A stretch of DNA of 40,539 nt from Candidatus Moraniibacteriota bacterium (GTDB lineage Bacteria > Patescibacteriota > Minisyncoccia > Moranbacterales > UBA1568). Of this stretch, positions 24,090-33,030 are shown in pieces. Under the pieces are notes generated by a model, which made no database searches, was not told where the DNA came from, and saw only the letters and a program-made list of their open reading frames with translations. Position 1 is the first letter of the stretch. Each line of letters opens with the position of its first letter. Location: assembly GCA_018062205.1 (NCBI GenBank), contig JAGOSP010000010.1, positions 1 through 40,539 of the forward strand. Reading direction: 5' to 3'. The translations under genes and the position numbers were made by a program.

Positions 24090-25253
24090 TTACCGATGTG
24101 CTTGTGACTCAAGTACCACCTTAAATTGTACAGCGACCTGCTGCCAGTTACAGGCTTCAGCTCGACGCCGACTGTCTCGACCAAAATTTTGTGCCTGCTC
24201 TTGATGAAGGAGATATGTTTCAAGAGCGTCAGCAATTTTTTGAGCAGATCGAAATGGAACGAGAATACCATTCTTGCCATCTTCTACCAGTTCTTTTGTC
24301 CCACCAGTTTGCGTGGTAATAATAGGGAGCCCACAGGCAAGTGCCTCCAAAAGCGCATTGCTCATTCCTTCGTTCAGTGACGGAAGAACAAAAACGGATG
24401 CCTCTTGATAATAAGCTCGCGTCTCTTCCCTTGGAACTCGCCCAACAAAAGTAACCTTTTCTTCCAGATGCGTGTCCCGAACAAGTTTTTCAAGAGAAGC
24501 GCGGCCACTCCCGTCACCCAAAATTTTCAGACGAAGCATCGGATAACGAGGCAGGAGGAGCGCTATCGCTTGAATGAGATACTTGAGTCCTTTTCGATCT
24601 GTAATACGAGAAGCCCCGGGAGTCACGATATATTCTTCTTGAGGACGTTTTTCATAGGCCGGAAAAAACTGCTTTGTATCAACACCATTCGGAATAATAT
24701 CAAAATGTTGCGAAGGACTGGTTGCCAAAGCAAGCGTACGAAGACCCTCGCTATTCGATACTACTCGAGCTGCTTTTTTCCAAATAAAGCGAATAACTGG
24801 TTTTAAAAAAACATACAGGAATGTATATTTTTCATTATACCCAGGAACGTCTGACCCACGCATGGCGACAATATATGGTATATGGAAACATCGCTTCAGC
24901 AAATAAGCAACAAAACCACACGGGACGCCAAAAAAAGCCAACGTTATATCGAAAGACTCCTTCTGCTCCACCACCAATCGACGTGCGAAGAAAAAGCTCT
25001 TCCAGCTATACATGGCAATATCCTTCACTGATTGCCTATGCAGATTATGACTCTTTTTCCCAATAGGCAGTCGATAGATATGCACATTGTTTCCAATCAT
25101 TCCCTTTTCTTCGTCGGAACCAACAGCTGATGTAATTAGATGAACTTCTATATCGGGCATCTGAGCAAACTCAGCAAGAAGATAGGCTGTCGCATTCGCA
25201 GCTCCCCCTCCAAGCGGAGGATACTCATAATTAAAAAAAAGAACTTTCGTCAT
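24090..25253 (-). CDS. Glycosyltransferase family 4 protein
   Basis: This encodes 387 residues in the two-domain GT-B fold. The N-terminal domain begins NYEYPPLGGGAANAT, the usual acceptor-side Gly-rich loop. The C-terminal donor domain has IPNGVDTKQFFP, GDGSGRASLEKL, FVGRVPREE and the retaining GT4 EX7E motif (SLNEGMSNALLEALACGLPII). It transfers a sugar from a nucleotide donor to a lipid-linked or polysaccharide acceptor at the inner face of the membrane. Sugar and acceptor cannot be told. It is the last gene of a three-gene operon after ugd and a GT2 gene, with a gap of 18 bases. Confidence 0.95.
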   Translation of the reverse strand: MTKVLFFNYEYPPLGGGAANATAYLLAEFAQMPDIEVHLITSAVGSDEEKGMIGNNVHIYRLPIGKKSHNLHRQSVKDIAMYSWKSFFFARRLVVEQKESFDITLAFFGVPCGFVAYLLKRCFHIPYIVAMRGSDVPGYNEKYTFLYVFLKPVIRFIWKKAARVVSNSEGLRTLALATSPSQHFDIIPNGVDTKQFFPAYEKRPQEEYIVTPGASRITDRKGLKYLIQAIALLLPRYPMLRLKILGDGSGRASLEKLVRDTHLEEKVTFVGRVPREETRAYYQEASVFVLPSLNEGMSNALLEALACGLPIITTQTGGTKELVEDGKNGILVPFRSAQKIADALETYLLHQEQAQNFGRDSRRRAEACNWQQVAVQFKVVLESQAHR

Positions 25254-25271
25254 ATTCAGAGAAATTCTTCA

Positions 25272-26579
25272 TTAAACACCGATACCAAAATACACGAATC
25301 CCGCTGCTTCCATTTCTTTTCGATCAAAAATATTGCGTCCATCCATCACAACTAAATCCTTCATCGCTCGCGCCAAATCTGTTGCTTCAATCGTTCGAAG
25401 TTCATCCCACTCAGTGCAAACGATAAGCGCGTCTGCTCCCTGAGCCGCCTCCAACGCTGATTCAGCGTAGCGCATTCGCTTATCAGGAAAGGCAGATCTG
25501 AAACTCTCAGTTGCCACTGGGTCAAATGCGGTCACTTTGGCACCGGCCTGCAACAAGGCAGCCGCGATATACTGCGCTGGCGCCTCGCGAACGTCATCAG
25601 TTCGTGGTTTGAAGGAGAGCCCCCAAAGTGCTACTTTCTTTCCCTGGTGTGACTTCCAGTGCTTTGCCAAGTATTCCACCGGTCGCATTTTCTGGCGATC
25701 ATTCAGGGCATCAGCCGCTTCAATGATTGTAAATTGCATTCCGTATTCCTTCCCAGTTTCTCGAAGTGCCTGCACATCCTTCGGAAAACAAGACCCGCCA
25801 TACCCAATACCCGCATATAGAAAACGCCCGCCAATCCGCGTATCAAGACCCATTCCCTTGGCAACCTCTTTTGCGTTTGCTCCAGCTTTTTCGCAAAAAT
25901 TCGCAATCTCATTAATAAAACTGATCTTCGTCGCCAAGAAAGCGTTCGACGCATATTTGATCAGCTCAGCCGAACGAATATCGGTAAACATAACCGGTCG
26001 TCCGTTTCGAGCGACTGGACGATAAATTTTCTCCATTAATTTCCGTGCCTCGTCAGAACTTACCCCAACAACAACTCGATCTGGATTCAGAAAATCCTTA
26101 ATGGCTGCTCCCTCACGAAGAAATTCTGGATTGGATACAACATCAAAATTTCCGCTCTCTCCACTCGCGTGAAGAATAATATCCCTGGTTTTATCAGCGG
26201 TTCCTACTGGTACCGTTGATTTGTTCACGAGTATTTTATAGCCATTCAAATTTTCTCCGAATGTTTTTGCAACAGAAAAAACATAACTCAAATCTGCCTG
26301 ACCAGTTTTTGGATCTTCCGGTGTTCCAACGGCGTTAAAAACCACTTCCGCCCCGCGAATCGCTTTGGCAATATCCGTGGTAAACGAGATACGCTTCTCC
26401 TTCACATTCTTCTCAACCAATTCCTCAAGTCCAAGTTCATAAATCGGCATGATCCCTTTTTTGAGCTTTTTGATTTTCTCAACATTAATATCGGCACACA
26501 CCACTGTATGACCGAGTTCTGCCATACAAACTCCGGAAACTAATCCGACATACCCCGTTCCAACAAAAGCGAGTTTCAT
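25272..26579 (-). CDS. ugd: UDP-glucose 6-dehydrogenase
   Basis: This encodes 435 residues. The NAD-binding motif GTGYVG (7-12) is at the N-terminus, then NKSTVPVGT, SNPEFLREGAAIKDFLNPDRVVVG, the central helix with KYASNAFLATKISFINE, the catalytic Cys in GYGGSCFPKD (about 265), and the UDP-binding C-terminal domain with LSFKPRTDDVREAPA. It oxidises UDP-glucose to UDP-glucuronate with two NAD+. The product can enter surface polysaccharides or be turned into other sugars. All catalytic residues appear present. It lies in an operon with the GT2 and GT4 genes. Confidence 0.96.
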   Translation of the reverse strand: MKLAFVGTGYVGLVSGVCMAELGHTVVCADINVEKIKKLKKGIMPIYELGLEELVEKNVKEKRISFTTDIAKAIRGAEVVFNAVGTPEDPKTGQADLSYVFSVAKTFGENLNGYKILVNKSTVPVGTADKTRDIILHASGESGNFDVVSNPEFLREGAAIKDFLNPDRVVVGVSSDEARKLMEKIYRPVARNGRPVMFTDIRSAELIKYASNAFLATKISFINEIANFCEKAGANAKEVAKGMGLDTRIGGRFLYAGIGYGGSCFPKDVQALRETGKEYGMQFTIIEAADALNDRQKMRPVEYLAKHWKSHQGKKVALWGLSFKPRTDDVREAPAQYIAAALLQAGAKVTAFDPVATESFRSAFPDKRMRYAESALEAAQGADALIVCTEWDELRTIEATDLARAMKDLVVMDGRNIFDRKEMEAAGFVYFGIGV

Positions 26580-26598
26580 AAGTATTTTTCTTCTTTTG

Positions 26599-27537
26599 CT
26601 ATCGGATTACAGTTTCTTTCACGGTATAATTCATTCGATTCCGTGCCTGATAATAATTTCGAACGGTGATATCCGCTAAAAGTCCAGAAATAAAAAGCTG
26701 CACACCAATCAAAACAGAAAAAATCCCTATAAGCGGCCAAATACGCTCAGCAAGTGATGATCCAAAAATGAGCTTCTCAATAAGCATCCAAAAAAGTATC
26801 ATTCCGCCAAGCCCCGCGAGCGTCACACCAGCTCCCCCGAAAAGATGCAGCGGGCGATGAGAATACTTTCTCCAGAACCAAATGGAAATCATGTCTACAA
26901 AACCCTTCATACCTCGCTTCCAATTGTATTTGGTCACGCCGTGAACACGAGGATGATGACTTACTTTGACTTCGGTTACCCGAAAACCTTCCAGCTGGAG
27001 CAGCGCTGGAATAAAACGATGCATTTCACCAAATAAATCAACATCTTTGAAACACTCCTTCCGATATGCTTTCAGGCTACATCCAGAATCGTGAATATTA
27101 TCGTGGATGAGTAATTTACGAAGAAAGTTCGCGATACGAGAAGGAATTTTTTTGCTCCATGGATCATGTCGTTTGTGTCGCCATCCCGAGACGACATCAA
27201 AGCCTTCATCAATCTTCGCGAGTAAAAGTGGGATATCAGCTGGATCATTCTGAAGATCTCCATCAAGCGTGACGATAACCTCGCCCTTCGCCGCCTTGAT
27301 CCCTGCATCAAAAGCAGCCGTCTGCCCAAAGTTCTTACGAAATACAATAAGAGTGACTGGTTTACAGCGCTCAACTTCAATGCGCGTTTTGTCCTTCGAC
27401 CCATCATCAATAAAAAGAATTTCAAATGGTCTCCCAATCTTTTTGAGAGCCGCATGGATTTTCTGATGAAGAATCTCCACATTCCCTTCTTCATTGTACA
27501 AAGGCACAACTACCGAAAGATATGGTCGCTCAGTCAT
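26599..27537 (-). CDS. Membrane-anchored GT2 glycosyltransferase (GtrB/ArnC/DPM1-like)
   Basis: This encodes 312 residues. A GT-A catalytic domain contains VVPLYNEEGNV, IDDGSKDKT, RKNFGQTAAFDAGI and the DxD-type TLDGDLQNDP near residue 95. It is followed by two C-terminal transmembrane helices (about 235-258 and 268-292). This pattern makes polyprenyl-phosphate-linked sugars such as undecaprenyl-phosphate glucose or aminoarabinose at the cytoplasmic face. Such lipids feed GT-C enzymes outside. It is first in the operon with ugd and the GT4 gene, behind a TATACT promoter. Confidence 0.94.
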   Translation of the reverse strand: MTERPYLSVVVPLYNEEGNVEILHQKIHAALKKIGRPFEILFIDDGSKDKTRIEVERCKPVTLIVFRKNFGQTAAFDAGIKAAKGEVIVTLDGDLQNDPADIPLLLAKIDEGFDVVSGWRHKRHDPWSKKIPSRIANFLRKLLIHDNIHDSGCSLKAYRKECFKDVDLFGEMHRFIPALLQLEGFRVTEVKVSHHPRVHGVTKYNWKRGMKGFVDMISIWFWRKYSHRPLHLFGGAGVTLAGLGGMILFWMLIEKLIFGSSLAERIWPLIGIFSVLIGVQLFISGLLADITVRNYYQARNRMNYTVKETVIR

Positions 27538-27583
27538 AGTCTTACTTAATCATATAAACAAACGCCTCCATTGATATTTCCAC

Positions 27584-27612
27584 AGTATACCGAGAAGAAG
27601 AAATAGTCGCAA
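27584..27612 (-). promoter_or_regulatory. Promoter of the GT2-ugd-GT4 operon
   Basis: On the minus strand TTGCGA (27607-27612, four of six), 17 bases, TATACT (27584-27589, five of six). It is divergent from the plus-strand promoter at 27635-27663. Confidence 0.55.
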
Positions 27613-27634
27613 ACCAAGCAAATTAAGCACCCCC

Positions 27635-27663
27635 CTTACAAGTCAACCAAAAGCCAGTATACT
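27635..27663 (+). promoter_or_regulatory. Promoter of the GT-C gene at 27707
   Basis: CTTACA (27635-27640, four of six), 17 bases, TATACT (27658-27663). The AGCCAGTATACT context is repeated exactly at 31137-31148, before the next glycosylation operon. Confidence 0.5.
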
Positions 27664-27706
27664 AGAAATACAGAGAATATAAGCGATTCCTTTCGTTTGT
27701 ATTTGC

Positions 27707-29998
27707 ATGTCAAACAGTTACACCCTCAAAAATATGCCTTCCAATCAAGAAAATCGCCTTCTTTTGATACTAAGTCTCTTGCTCGGAGCAAACGCCCTCC
27801 TTTTCATTGCTCCGCGAGTAGCCTCTCTTGGCCTACTCAGTCTCACGGAAAACAATTTGTATTTTTACGAAGGATTTGCCTTCTTCGGTGTCATACTTAT
27901 TGGGACGCTCTTCTACTATAATCAATCAATTTCTTGGCAAACCATACTTCGCAAATTCCTTTTTGCGACATTCCCCGCGTGGCTCTTCCTCACTTACGGA
28001 CTCATGGAGTCAAAAAAGTTCCATTATCTCTTTCAGATTACACAGAGCGCCTACTTGATGCTCTTCGGATTTTTCATTGTAACACTTGCAATTCCTCATC
28101 TCCGCCTCCCTCATAAATCTCCAATTCCATCAGAGAGTATTCGTGGATGGTTTCATAGTCAAGGCACTCTCACGCTCCTCCTTGTTTCCATCGGTACTCT
28201 GATTTTCTTTTGTTTTGGTCTTATTCATATCACCAAGTTTGCCGCTGTCGATGAACCACTCTGGTACAACAACCGAATCTCAAAATACTGGAAAAATATT
28301 GGGGAACGTGATTGGAAAAGGACGAGTATGAGTGATAAGCCAGGCATTACGCTCGCGTGGGCTGCTGGTCCAGGCCTTTGGTTCAAAACACCGAAAGAAT
28401 ACAGATCTATTCAATACGAAGGAAAGGAATTCAGTGCGAACCAAAACAGTATTGAGAACTTCTATCTTGCATTTCGTCTTCCTCTCCTAATTATCATTAC
28501 ACTTCTCCTTCCATTTTTCTACTTTTTTATTGAACGACTTCTCGGAAAAACGACCGCACTCTTCTCGTATGCTTTTCTTGTCACATCGCCAATCCTTATT
28601 GGAATATCAAAAATTATCAATCCCGATTCATTACTCTGGATTTTTGCTCCACTCTCTATTCTTTCTTATTTCCTTTTCCTCAACAAACGTTTTTTCCGGT
28701 ATCTTATTCTCTCTGGCGTATTACTCGGCCTTGCTCTCCTTACAAAATATGTCGCAAATATTCTTCTGATCTTTTTTATCGGTCTGATCTTTCTTGAATA
28801 TCTCTACCATCGTCGAGAACACGAACTATTCAAAACATTTCTCAGGCGATCTTTCCTGGAACTTGGCATATTGATTTATGCCGCACTTGCCACATTTTAT
28901 CTTTTGTTTCCTGCCGTATGGATTAAGCCAACCAAGCTCCTGACCGCAACCATTTATAGTCAGGCGTTTGAGAAAGTTACGCCTCTTCTCCTTATGCTTC
29001 TTGCTTTTATTTTTATCGACCAGCTTGCAAATCGAGCACGGATTACCAATGCGACTATCATATTTTTTGATCGATTCAAACACCTGATCACGCTTAGCAT
29101 TGCCTCTCTTTTTCTTATCAGTTTACTTATCACGCTTTTCATTGTTTTGAGAGGTATGGTTCCTTATGATTTTGTAGAACTTCTCAACTCACCAAAACAT
29201 ATCAGCGACCGAAGTAATTTCATCGGTGTCTTTCTCACAAATTTCTATCCATTTATTTTCGGTGTTTCCCCTCTCGTTCTCTTCCTTATTCTTATTGCTC
29301 CATTTACCATCCTCAGGCGCTCGCTCCGCACATATCCATCAGGTCGAGTCGTTCTCTATCTTCTTATTTTTACGCTACTCTATTATCTCGGCGCGACAGT
29401 CAACGACGTTGCAATGATTACTCGATACCAAATTATTCTCTTCCCAGTTGCTGCTTTGTTCGCTGGTATTTCGCTCGCCTGGCTTTTCAACCTACTCCGT
29501 ACTCATTTCTCATTTCACTCCCCCTCTGCCTCATTCGTAGTAACAGCCTGTATTCTCATTATCGGTAGCGCCACCCTTTTCACTACCCCCTTTCCTCTTT
29601 CTTATGCCTCCTCACTCTTACCTAAGGCATATCATACCGACGTCAAAGGCATGGGAGCAGGAAGCTATGAAGCAGCGCAATACCTCAATACTTTGCCCAA
29701 TGCGAAACAACTCTTTATCTGGACTGATAAAGATGGTGTTTGTAAATTTTTCATTGGAAAATGTAATCGTGGACGAAACTACCAAGCGCTTCGTCGTGAT
29801 GGACTCGACTACGTTGTTGTCTCCTCGGACCGCAAAAACCGAATGGACAGAATGATGTCTCCCGAGATCACCGCTCAAAAACCTGGTCTCATCCGTTTTG
29901 ATCAGTACTATCAAAAGCCATCTCCCGATTTTGAATTAATCATAAACAATCGGCCATCACAACATGTTCGCGTTTACCGCTTCGACGATCAAAAGTAA
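27707..29998 (+). CDS. GT-C membrane glycosyltransferase (ArnT/PMT-like, GT39-type)
   Basis: This encodes 763 residues with about 12-13 transmembrane helices. The first large outer loop has an acidic pair (VDEPLW, Asp182-Glu183), then KYWKNIGERDWKRTSMSDKPGITLAW, the arrangement of ArnT and PMT enzymes, where these acids hold the catalytic metal. A soluble C-terminal part (about 655-763) follows the last helix. Such enzymes move a sugar from a polyprenyl-phosphate donor to a lipid or protein on the outer face. The donor may come from the neighbouring GT2 enzymes. The start at 27707 has no SD; ATG at 27734 is an alternative. It is a single gene, divergent from the ugd operon. Confidence 0.88.
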   Translation: MSNSYTLKNMPSNQENRLLLILSLLLGANALLFIAPRVASLGLLSLTENNLYFYEGFAFFGVILIGTLFYYNQSISWQTILRKFLFATFPAWLFLTYGLMESKKFHYLFQITQSAYLMLFGFFIVTLAIPHLRLPHKSPIPSESIRGWFHSQGTLTLLLVSIGTLIFFCFGLIHITKFAAVDEPLWYNNRISKYWKNIGERDWKRTSMSDKPGITLAWAAGPGLWFKTPKEYRSIQYEGKEFSANQNSIENFYLAFRLPLLIIITLLLPFFYFFIERLLGKTTALFSYAFLVTSPILIGISKIINPDSLLWIFAPLSILSYFLFLNKRFFRYLILSGVLLGLALLTKYVANILLIFFIGLIFLEYLYHRREHELFKTFLRRSFLELGILIYAALATFYLLFPAVWIKPTKLLTATIYSQAFEKVTPLLLMLLAFIFIDQLANRARITNATIIFFDRFKHLITLSIASLFLISLLITLFIVLRGMVPYDFVELLNSPKHISDRSNFIGVFLTNFYPFIFGVSPLVLFLILIAPFTILRRSLRTYPSGRVVLYLLIFTLLYYLGATVNDVAMITRYQIILFPVAALFAGISLAWLFNLLRTHFSFHSPSASFVVTACILIIGSATLFTTPFPLSYASSLLPKAYHTDVKGMGAGSYEAAQYLNTLPNAKQLFIWTDKDGVCKFFIGKCNRGRNYQALRRDGLDYVVVSSDRKNRMDRMMSPEITAQKPGLIRFDQYYQKPSPDFELIINNRPSQHVRVYRFDDQK

Positions 29999-30125
29999 AG
30001 TCTTTCTGGTTCCTCGCTTCTGTTTCCTCAAATACCAATACGCAACAGTCCACATCATGCTGATATTGATATTCGGAAGCTTTTTCTCATTAAGTTTCTC
30101 CCGTGAGAGAAAAATTTCTCATCAC

Positions 30126-31073
30126 TCATAAGTACTCTTGCTTTTTATTATGGATATAGTGCGGAAGCGCAATAAATGAGATAAACATCTGAATGAAACG
30201 GGAGAGAAGAGCGGCAGTGACCGCAATCTCTGCATTTACTCCAACCAAAGCAAAAAAGGTGATATACGCCCATTCTTTGATGCCGATATTATTAATTGAA
30301 AGAGGAACTGAGGATACGATTGTCACCAAAAAAATAATACTCAAAAAAGATGGAAAGCTGATAGCGCTCCCAAGCGCATGAAACAGTATCCAATTTGACA
30401 ATGCGATTCCCACGAAAGCAAACAAGAGTGAATAGAGACTTCCTATTGTCCAGATTCCCTTCTTCGTAAAGCCAATCACCTCCCGGATAAGGCGCTGGAT
30501 TTGAAAAGGAAACCATTCCAATAAATGATAGAACCAAGGCCGAAAATAAGCATACGTGATACATAAATCACCCAGCAAAAATATTCCCAGCAAAGACAGA
30601 GTGATCTGAAAGACCGTATCAACGAAAAAGAGGTGCCACAATGGAAAAGAATAAAGAACCGCGAGGATAGCAATGGTCCAAAGTCCAATAAATCGATCAA
30701 AAACGACCGTCGAAAGAGAGGCTGCTTTGGCATTGGTTTTCTTGGCAAGCCAGAGTCCTCGATAGGCATCACCGCCCAGAGTTGAAGGCAAGAAATTATT
30801 AATAAATGCGCCCGTAAGATAGGCGAAAAAACCTTCTTTTACGGTAAATATGAGTTTCTGATGTTTGTGCGAAGCAATAATTTGCCATTTTTTCGCTGAA
30901 ATAAGATTCCCTATTAATTGAAATACTATATACAGAATAATAAAAATCGGTGAAATATCCCGAAGCTTCTCAAGAACAACTCCCCAGCTTACCTTTTCAA
31001 CCAACCAAAAAATTAACCCGACTCCGACGCCGAGCTTTACCAGCACTATCCAAAACATTTTCTTCTTTTTCAT
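30126..31073 (-). CDS. Flippase-like membrane protein (LPG-synthase TM domain family, UPF0104)
   Basis: This encodes about 315 residues starting at MKKKKMFW (31073), with about eight helices. It shows the family pattern NNFLPSTLGGDAYRGLWLAKK followed by VVFDRFIGL, and SVPLSINNIGIKEWAYITFF later. Related proteins are the membrane part of lysyl-phosphatidylglycerol synthase (MprF) and AglD-like glycosylation proteins, thought to flip or carry lipid substrates. Among these glycosyltransferases a lipid-flipping role is plausible but inferred. The TATACT box (31084-31089) lies only about ten bases before the ATG, so the mRNA may be nearly leaderless, or the start may be at 31058. Confidence 0.88.
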   Translation of the reverse strand: MKKKKMFWIVLVKLGVGVGLIFWLVEKVSWGVVLEKLRDISPIFIILYIVFQLIGNLISAKKWQIIASHKHQKLIFTVKEGFFAYLTGAFINNFLPSTLGGDAYRGLWLAKKTNAKAASLSTVVFDRFIGLWTIAILAVLYSFPLWHLFFVDTVFQITLSLLGIFLLGDLCITYAYFRPWFYHLLEWFPFQIQRLIREVIGFTKKGIWTIGSLYSLLFAFVGIALSNWILFHALGSAISFPSFLSIIFLVTIVSSVPLSINNIGIKEWAYITFFALVGVNAEIAVTAALLSRFIQMFISFIALPHYIHNKKQEYL

Positions 31074-31083
31074 GACTTTTTTC

Positions 31084-31112
31084 AGTATACATCGACTCAA
31101 AATCTCCCACAA
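31084..31112 (-). promoter_or_regulatory. Promoter of the flippase-like gene
   Basis: On the minus strand TTGTGG (31107-31112, weak), 17 bases, TATACT (31084-31089). The predicted transcript starts only a few bases before the ATG at 31073. Confidence 0.4.
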
Positions 31113-31119
31113 TTACCCC

Positions 31120-31148
31120 TTTTCTCAGGAGGAGAAAGCCAGTATACT
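31120..31148 (+). promoter_or_regulatory. Promoter of the glycosylation operon starting at 31201
   Basis: TATACT (31143-31148) in the context AGCCAGTATACT, identical to the one at 27652-27663. The -35 (TTTTCT, 31120-31125) is poor, so recognition may rely on the extended -10 context or on an activator. Confidence 0.42.
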
Positions 31149-31200
31149 AAAAACTCAAGGGATGAGATAATTCTTTGTGTTGTATTTTGCATATATTTAT

Positions 31201-31941
31201 ATGTATTCAGAAATTTCCATTATCATTCCCTGTTACAAAGAGGCCGCCGTTATTCGAGAGACACTCCTCTCTATTGATACATTTTTAAGACCACGTTTTG
31301 AGCGGTTTGAAATTCTCGTTGTAACAGATGGCAGTCCAGACGAGACTATTAGCGTTGTCAAAGAAACCCAGAAGGAACACCCTGCTATCCCGATTATTCT
31401 TTTCTCATTTAAAAAGAATCGCGGTAAAGGAGCGGCTATTCGCACGGGCATAATGAAAAGTATTTACGATCCGATTCTTTTTCTCGATGCAGATTTGACC
31501 ATCTCGATTCATGAGCTCGAAGTCTTTCTATTTGCCCTAAAGAACAATGTCGACATAGTCATTGCTTCGCGCCTCCTCTCTGGCTCGCGATTCGAAGAAC
31601 CTTCGCCTTGGCATCGTATTCTGATGGCGCGCGTCTTCCATCTTCTCCAGATTTTCATTCTTGGCAATTTTGAGTTCCCTGACACCCAGTGTGGATTCAA
31701 ACTTTTCCGTCGTTCTACTGCTCTTAACCTCTTCCGTAAATCGACTGTCAATCGATTCGCCTTCGATGCAGAAATCCTTTTTCTTGCACGCCAAAACAAT
31801 TACAAAATCACCACCCTACCCGTCACTATCAAAATTGACCAACGGAATACAAATGTCCGTATCATCCGAGACTCCCTCAACATGATTTTTGCCCTCTTCA
31901 AAATCCGTCTCAATCAACTCTCTGGCCGCTACCGAACATAA
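31201..31941 (+). CDS. GT2 glycosyltransferase, ALG5-like (polyprenyl-phosphate glucosyltransferase type)
   Basis: This encodes 246 residues. The start at ATG 31201 places SIIIPCYKEAAVI near the N-terminus as usual; an upstream GTG frame adds eight residues. Further motifs are VVTDGSPDET, KKNRGKGAAIRTGI, DxD in FLDADLTI, and DTQCGFKLFRR. The RGKGAA and QCGFK features are those of dolichyl-phosphate beta-glucosyltransferase (ALG5). It probably makes a polyprenyl-phosphate sugar at the inner face. There are no strong membrane anchors apart from a hydrophobic patch near 145-160. It opens a run of plus-strand glycan genes. Confidence 0.92.
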   Translation: MYSEISIIIPCYKEAAVIRETLLSIDTFLRPRFERFEILVVTDGSPDETISVVKETQKEHPAIPIILFSFKKNRGKGAAIRTGIMKSIYDPILFLDADLTISIHELEVFLFALKNNVDIVIASRLLSGSRFEEPSPWHRILMARVFHLLQIFILGNFEFPDTQCGFKLFRRSTALNLFRKSTVNRFAFDAEILFLARQNNYKITTLPVTIKIDQRNTNVRIIRDSLNMIFALFKIRLNQLSGRYRT

Positions 31942-31961
31942 AGAATTTCTATTATTCCCTT

Positions 31962-32654
31962 ATGCCTCTCCAAACCAACGCTGATATCTGGATTGTTATC
32001 CCTGCCTACAATGAAGCAACAATCATCGGCGATGTTATTCATGAAATCCGTCATGCTGGATATACCAATATTCTCATCATTGACGATGGTTCAAAAGACA
32101 ATACCCTTGAACAAGCTCGCCATGCTGGAATACGAGCTCTCAAGCATCGACTCAATCGTGGCAAAGGTGCAGCAACTAAAACCGGCATCGAAGCAGCTAA
32201 ACTCCTCGGAGCAGACATTATTGTTACTTTTGATGGCGATGGTCAACACGATCCGAGTGATATTAAAAAACTCATTGAACCAATCCAAAACGCTCATTGC
32301 GACGTTGTTCTTGGCTCCCGCCTCATTCATTGCCATGGTATGCCATGGTACAAGATCATACACAATAAAATCGGTAATATTCTTGTTTGGTATCTCTATG
32401 GACTCTACGTTACCGATAGTCAGTCTGGATTTCGAGCTTATTCACGTCATGCGGCTGAAGTCATTAATACTCAAACCGACCGTTACGAATACGATAGCGA
32501 AGTCATTCGTGAAATCTATCTCTATAAGCTAAAATACCAAGAGATGCCCATAGAGGTTCGTTACACTGATTATTCCATGGGTAAAATCAATAAACAAAGC
32601 TTCTGGAATGGCATCAAAACCCTCTATCGCATGATTTGGCGTCTTATTAACTAA
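31962..32654 (+). CDS. GT2 glycosyltransferase, DPM1-like
   Basis: This encodes 230 residues with IVIPAYNEATIIGDVI, IDDGSKDNT, RLNRGKGAATKTGI, the DxD region TFDGDGQHDP, and DSQSGFRAYSR. It resembles dolichyl-phosphate mannose synthases lacking membrane helices. This form is often encoded next to a DUF2304 membrane protein, as here (32663), which may anchor it. Likely product: a polyprenyl-phosphate sugar used by the GT-C proteins on the outer face. It lies 20 bases after the ALG5-like gene. Both GT2 genes are full length, so two different donors are probably made. Confidence 0.92.
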   Translation: MPLQTNADIWIVIPAYNEATIIGDVIHEIRHAGYTNILIIDDGSKDNTLEQARHAGIRALKHRLNRGKGAATKTGIEAAKLLGADIIVTFDGDGQHDPSDIKKLIEPIQNAHCDVVLGSRLIHCHGMPWYKIIHNKIGNILVWYLYGLYVTDSQSGFRAYSRHAAEVINTQTDRYEYDSEVIREIYLYKLKYQEMPIEVRYTDYSMGKINKQSFWNGIKTLYRMIWRLIN

Positions 32655-32662
32655 AAACCATT

Positions 32663-33016
32663 ATGGAATTCAAACTCTATCAAGTCGTCATCACCCTTAT
32701 TGCTATATTCATGATATATCAAGGCGGAAAAGACTATTTCCGCGGTGGGAACAATCAGACATTCATCAAATTTTTCGTACGAGTTCTTGTCTGGGGAGGG
32801 ATGACTGCCATTGTCATTTTTCCCCATCTTACCAATTTCGCCGCAACAGTAATTGGTATTCAAGACAATGTGAACGCCGCAATTCTTGCCGGATTTATCT
32901 TAACCTTTCTTATGATTTTCAAGCTCCTCTCTGCTATCGAACGACTCGAACAACAGATTACCACCCTCACTCGAACAGAAACCCTTCAAAAACTCAACCT
33001 GAAAAAATCAAAATAA
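32663..33016 (+). CDS. DUF2304 family small membrane protein
   Basis: This encodes 117 residues with three hydrophobic segments (about 5-22, 37-54, 68-90), then a helical, probably coiled-coil tail (SAIERLEQQITTLTRTETLQKLNL) and a basic end. Size, topology and its place directly after a DPM1-like GT2 gene (eight bases) are those of DUF2304 proteins. It probably anchors or regulates that enzyme, by analogy with the membrane partner subunits of eukaryotic DPM synthase. No catalytic residues are seen. Confidence 0.87.
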   Translation: MEFKLYQVVITLIAIFMIYQGGKDYFRGGNNQTFIKFFVRVLVWGGMTAIVIFPHLTNFAATVIGIQDNVNAAILAGFILTFLMIFKLLSAIERLEQQITTLTRTETLQKLNLKKSK

Positions 33017-33030
33017 ACTCTGCGGACGAT

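Noticed and set aside
31993-32532. 179-residue plus-strand frame inside a GT2 gene
   Set aside because: It lies wholly within the DPM1-like gene in another frame; only the GT2 frame shows conserved motifs.
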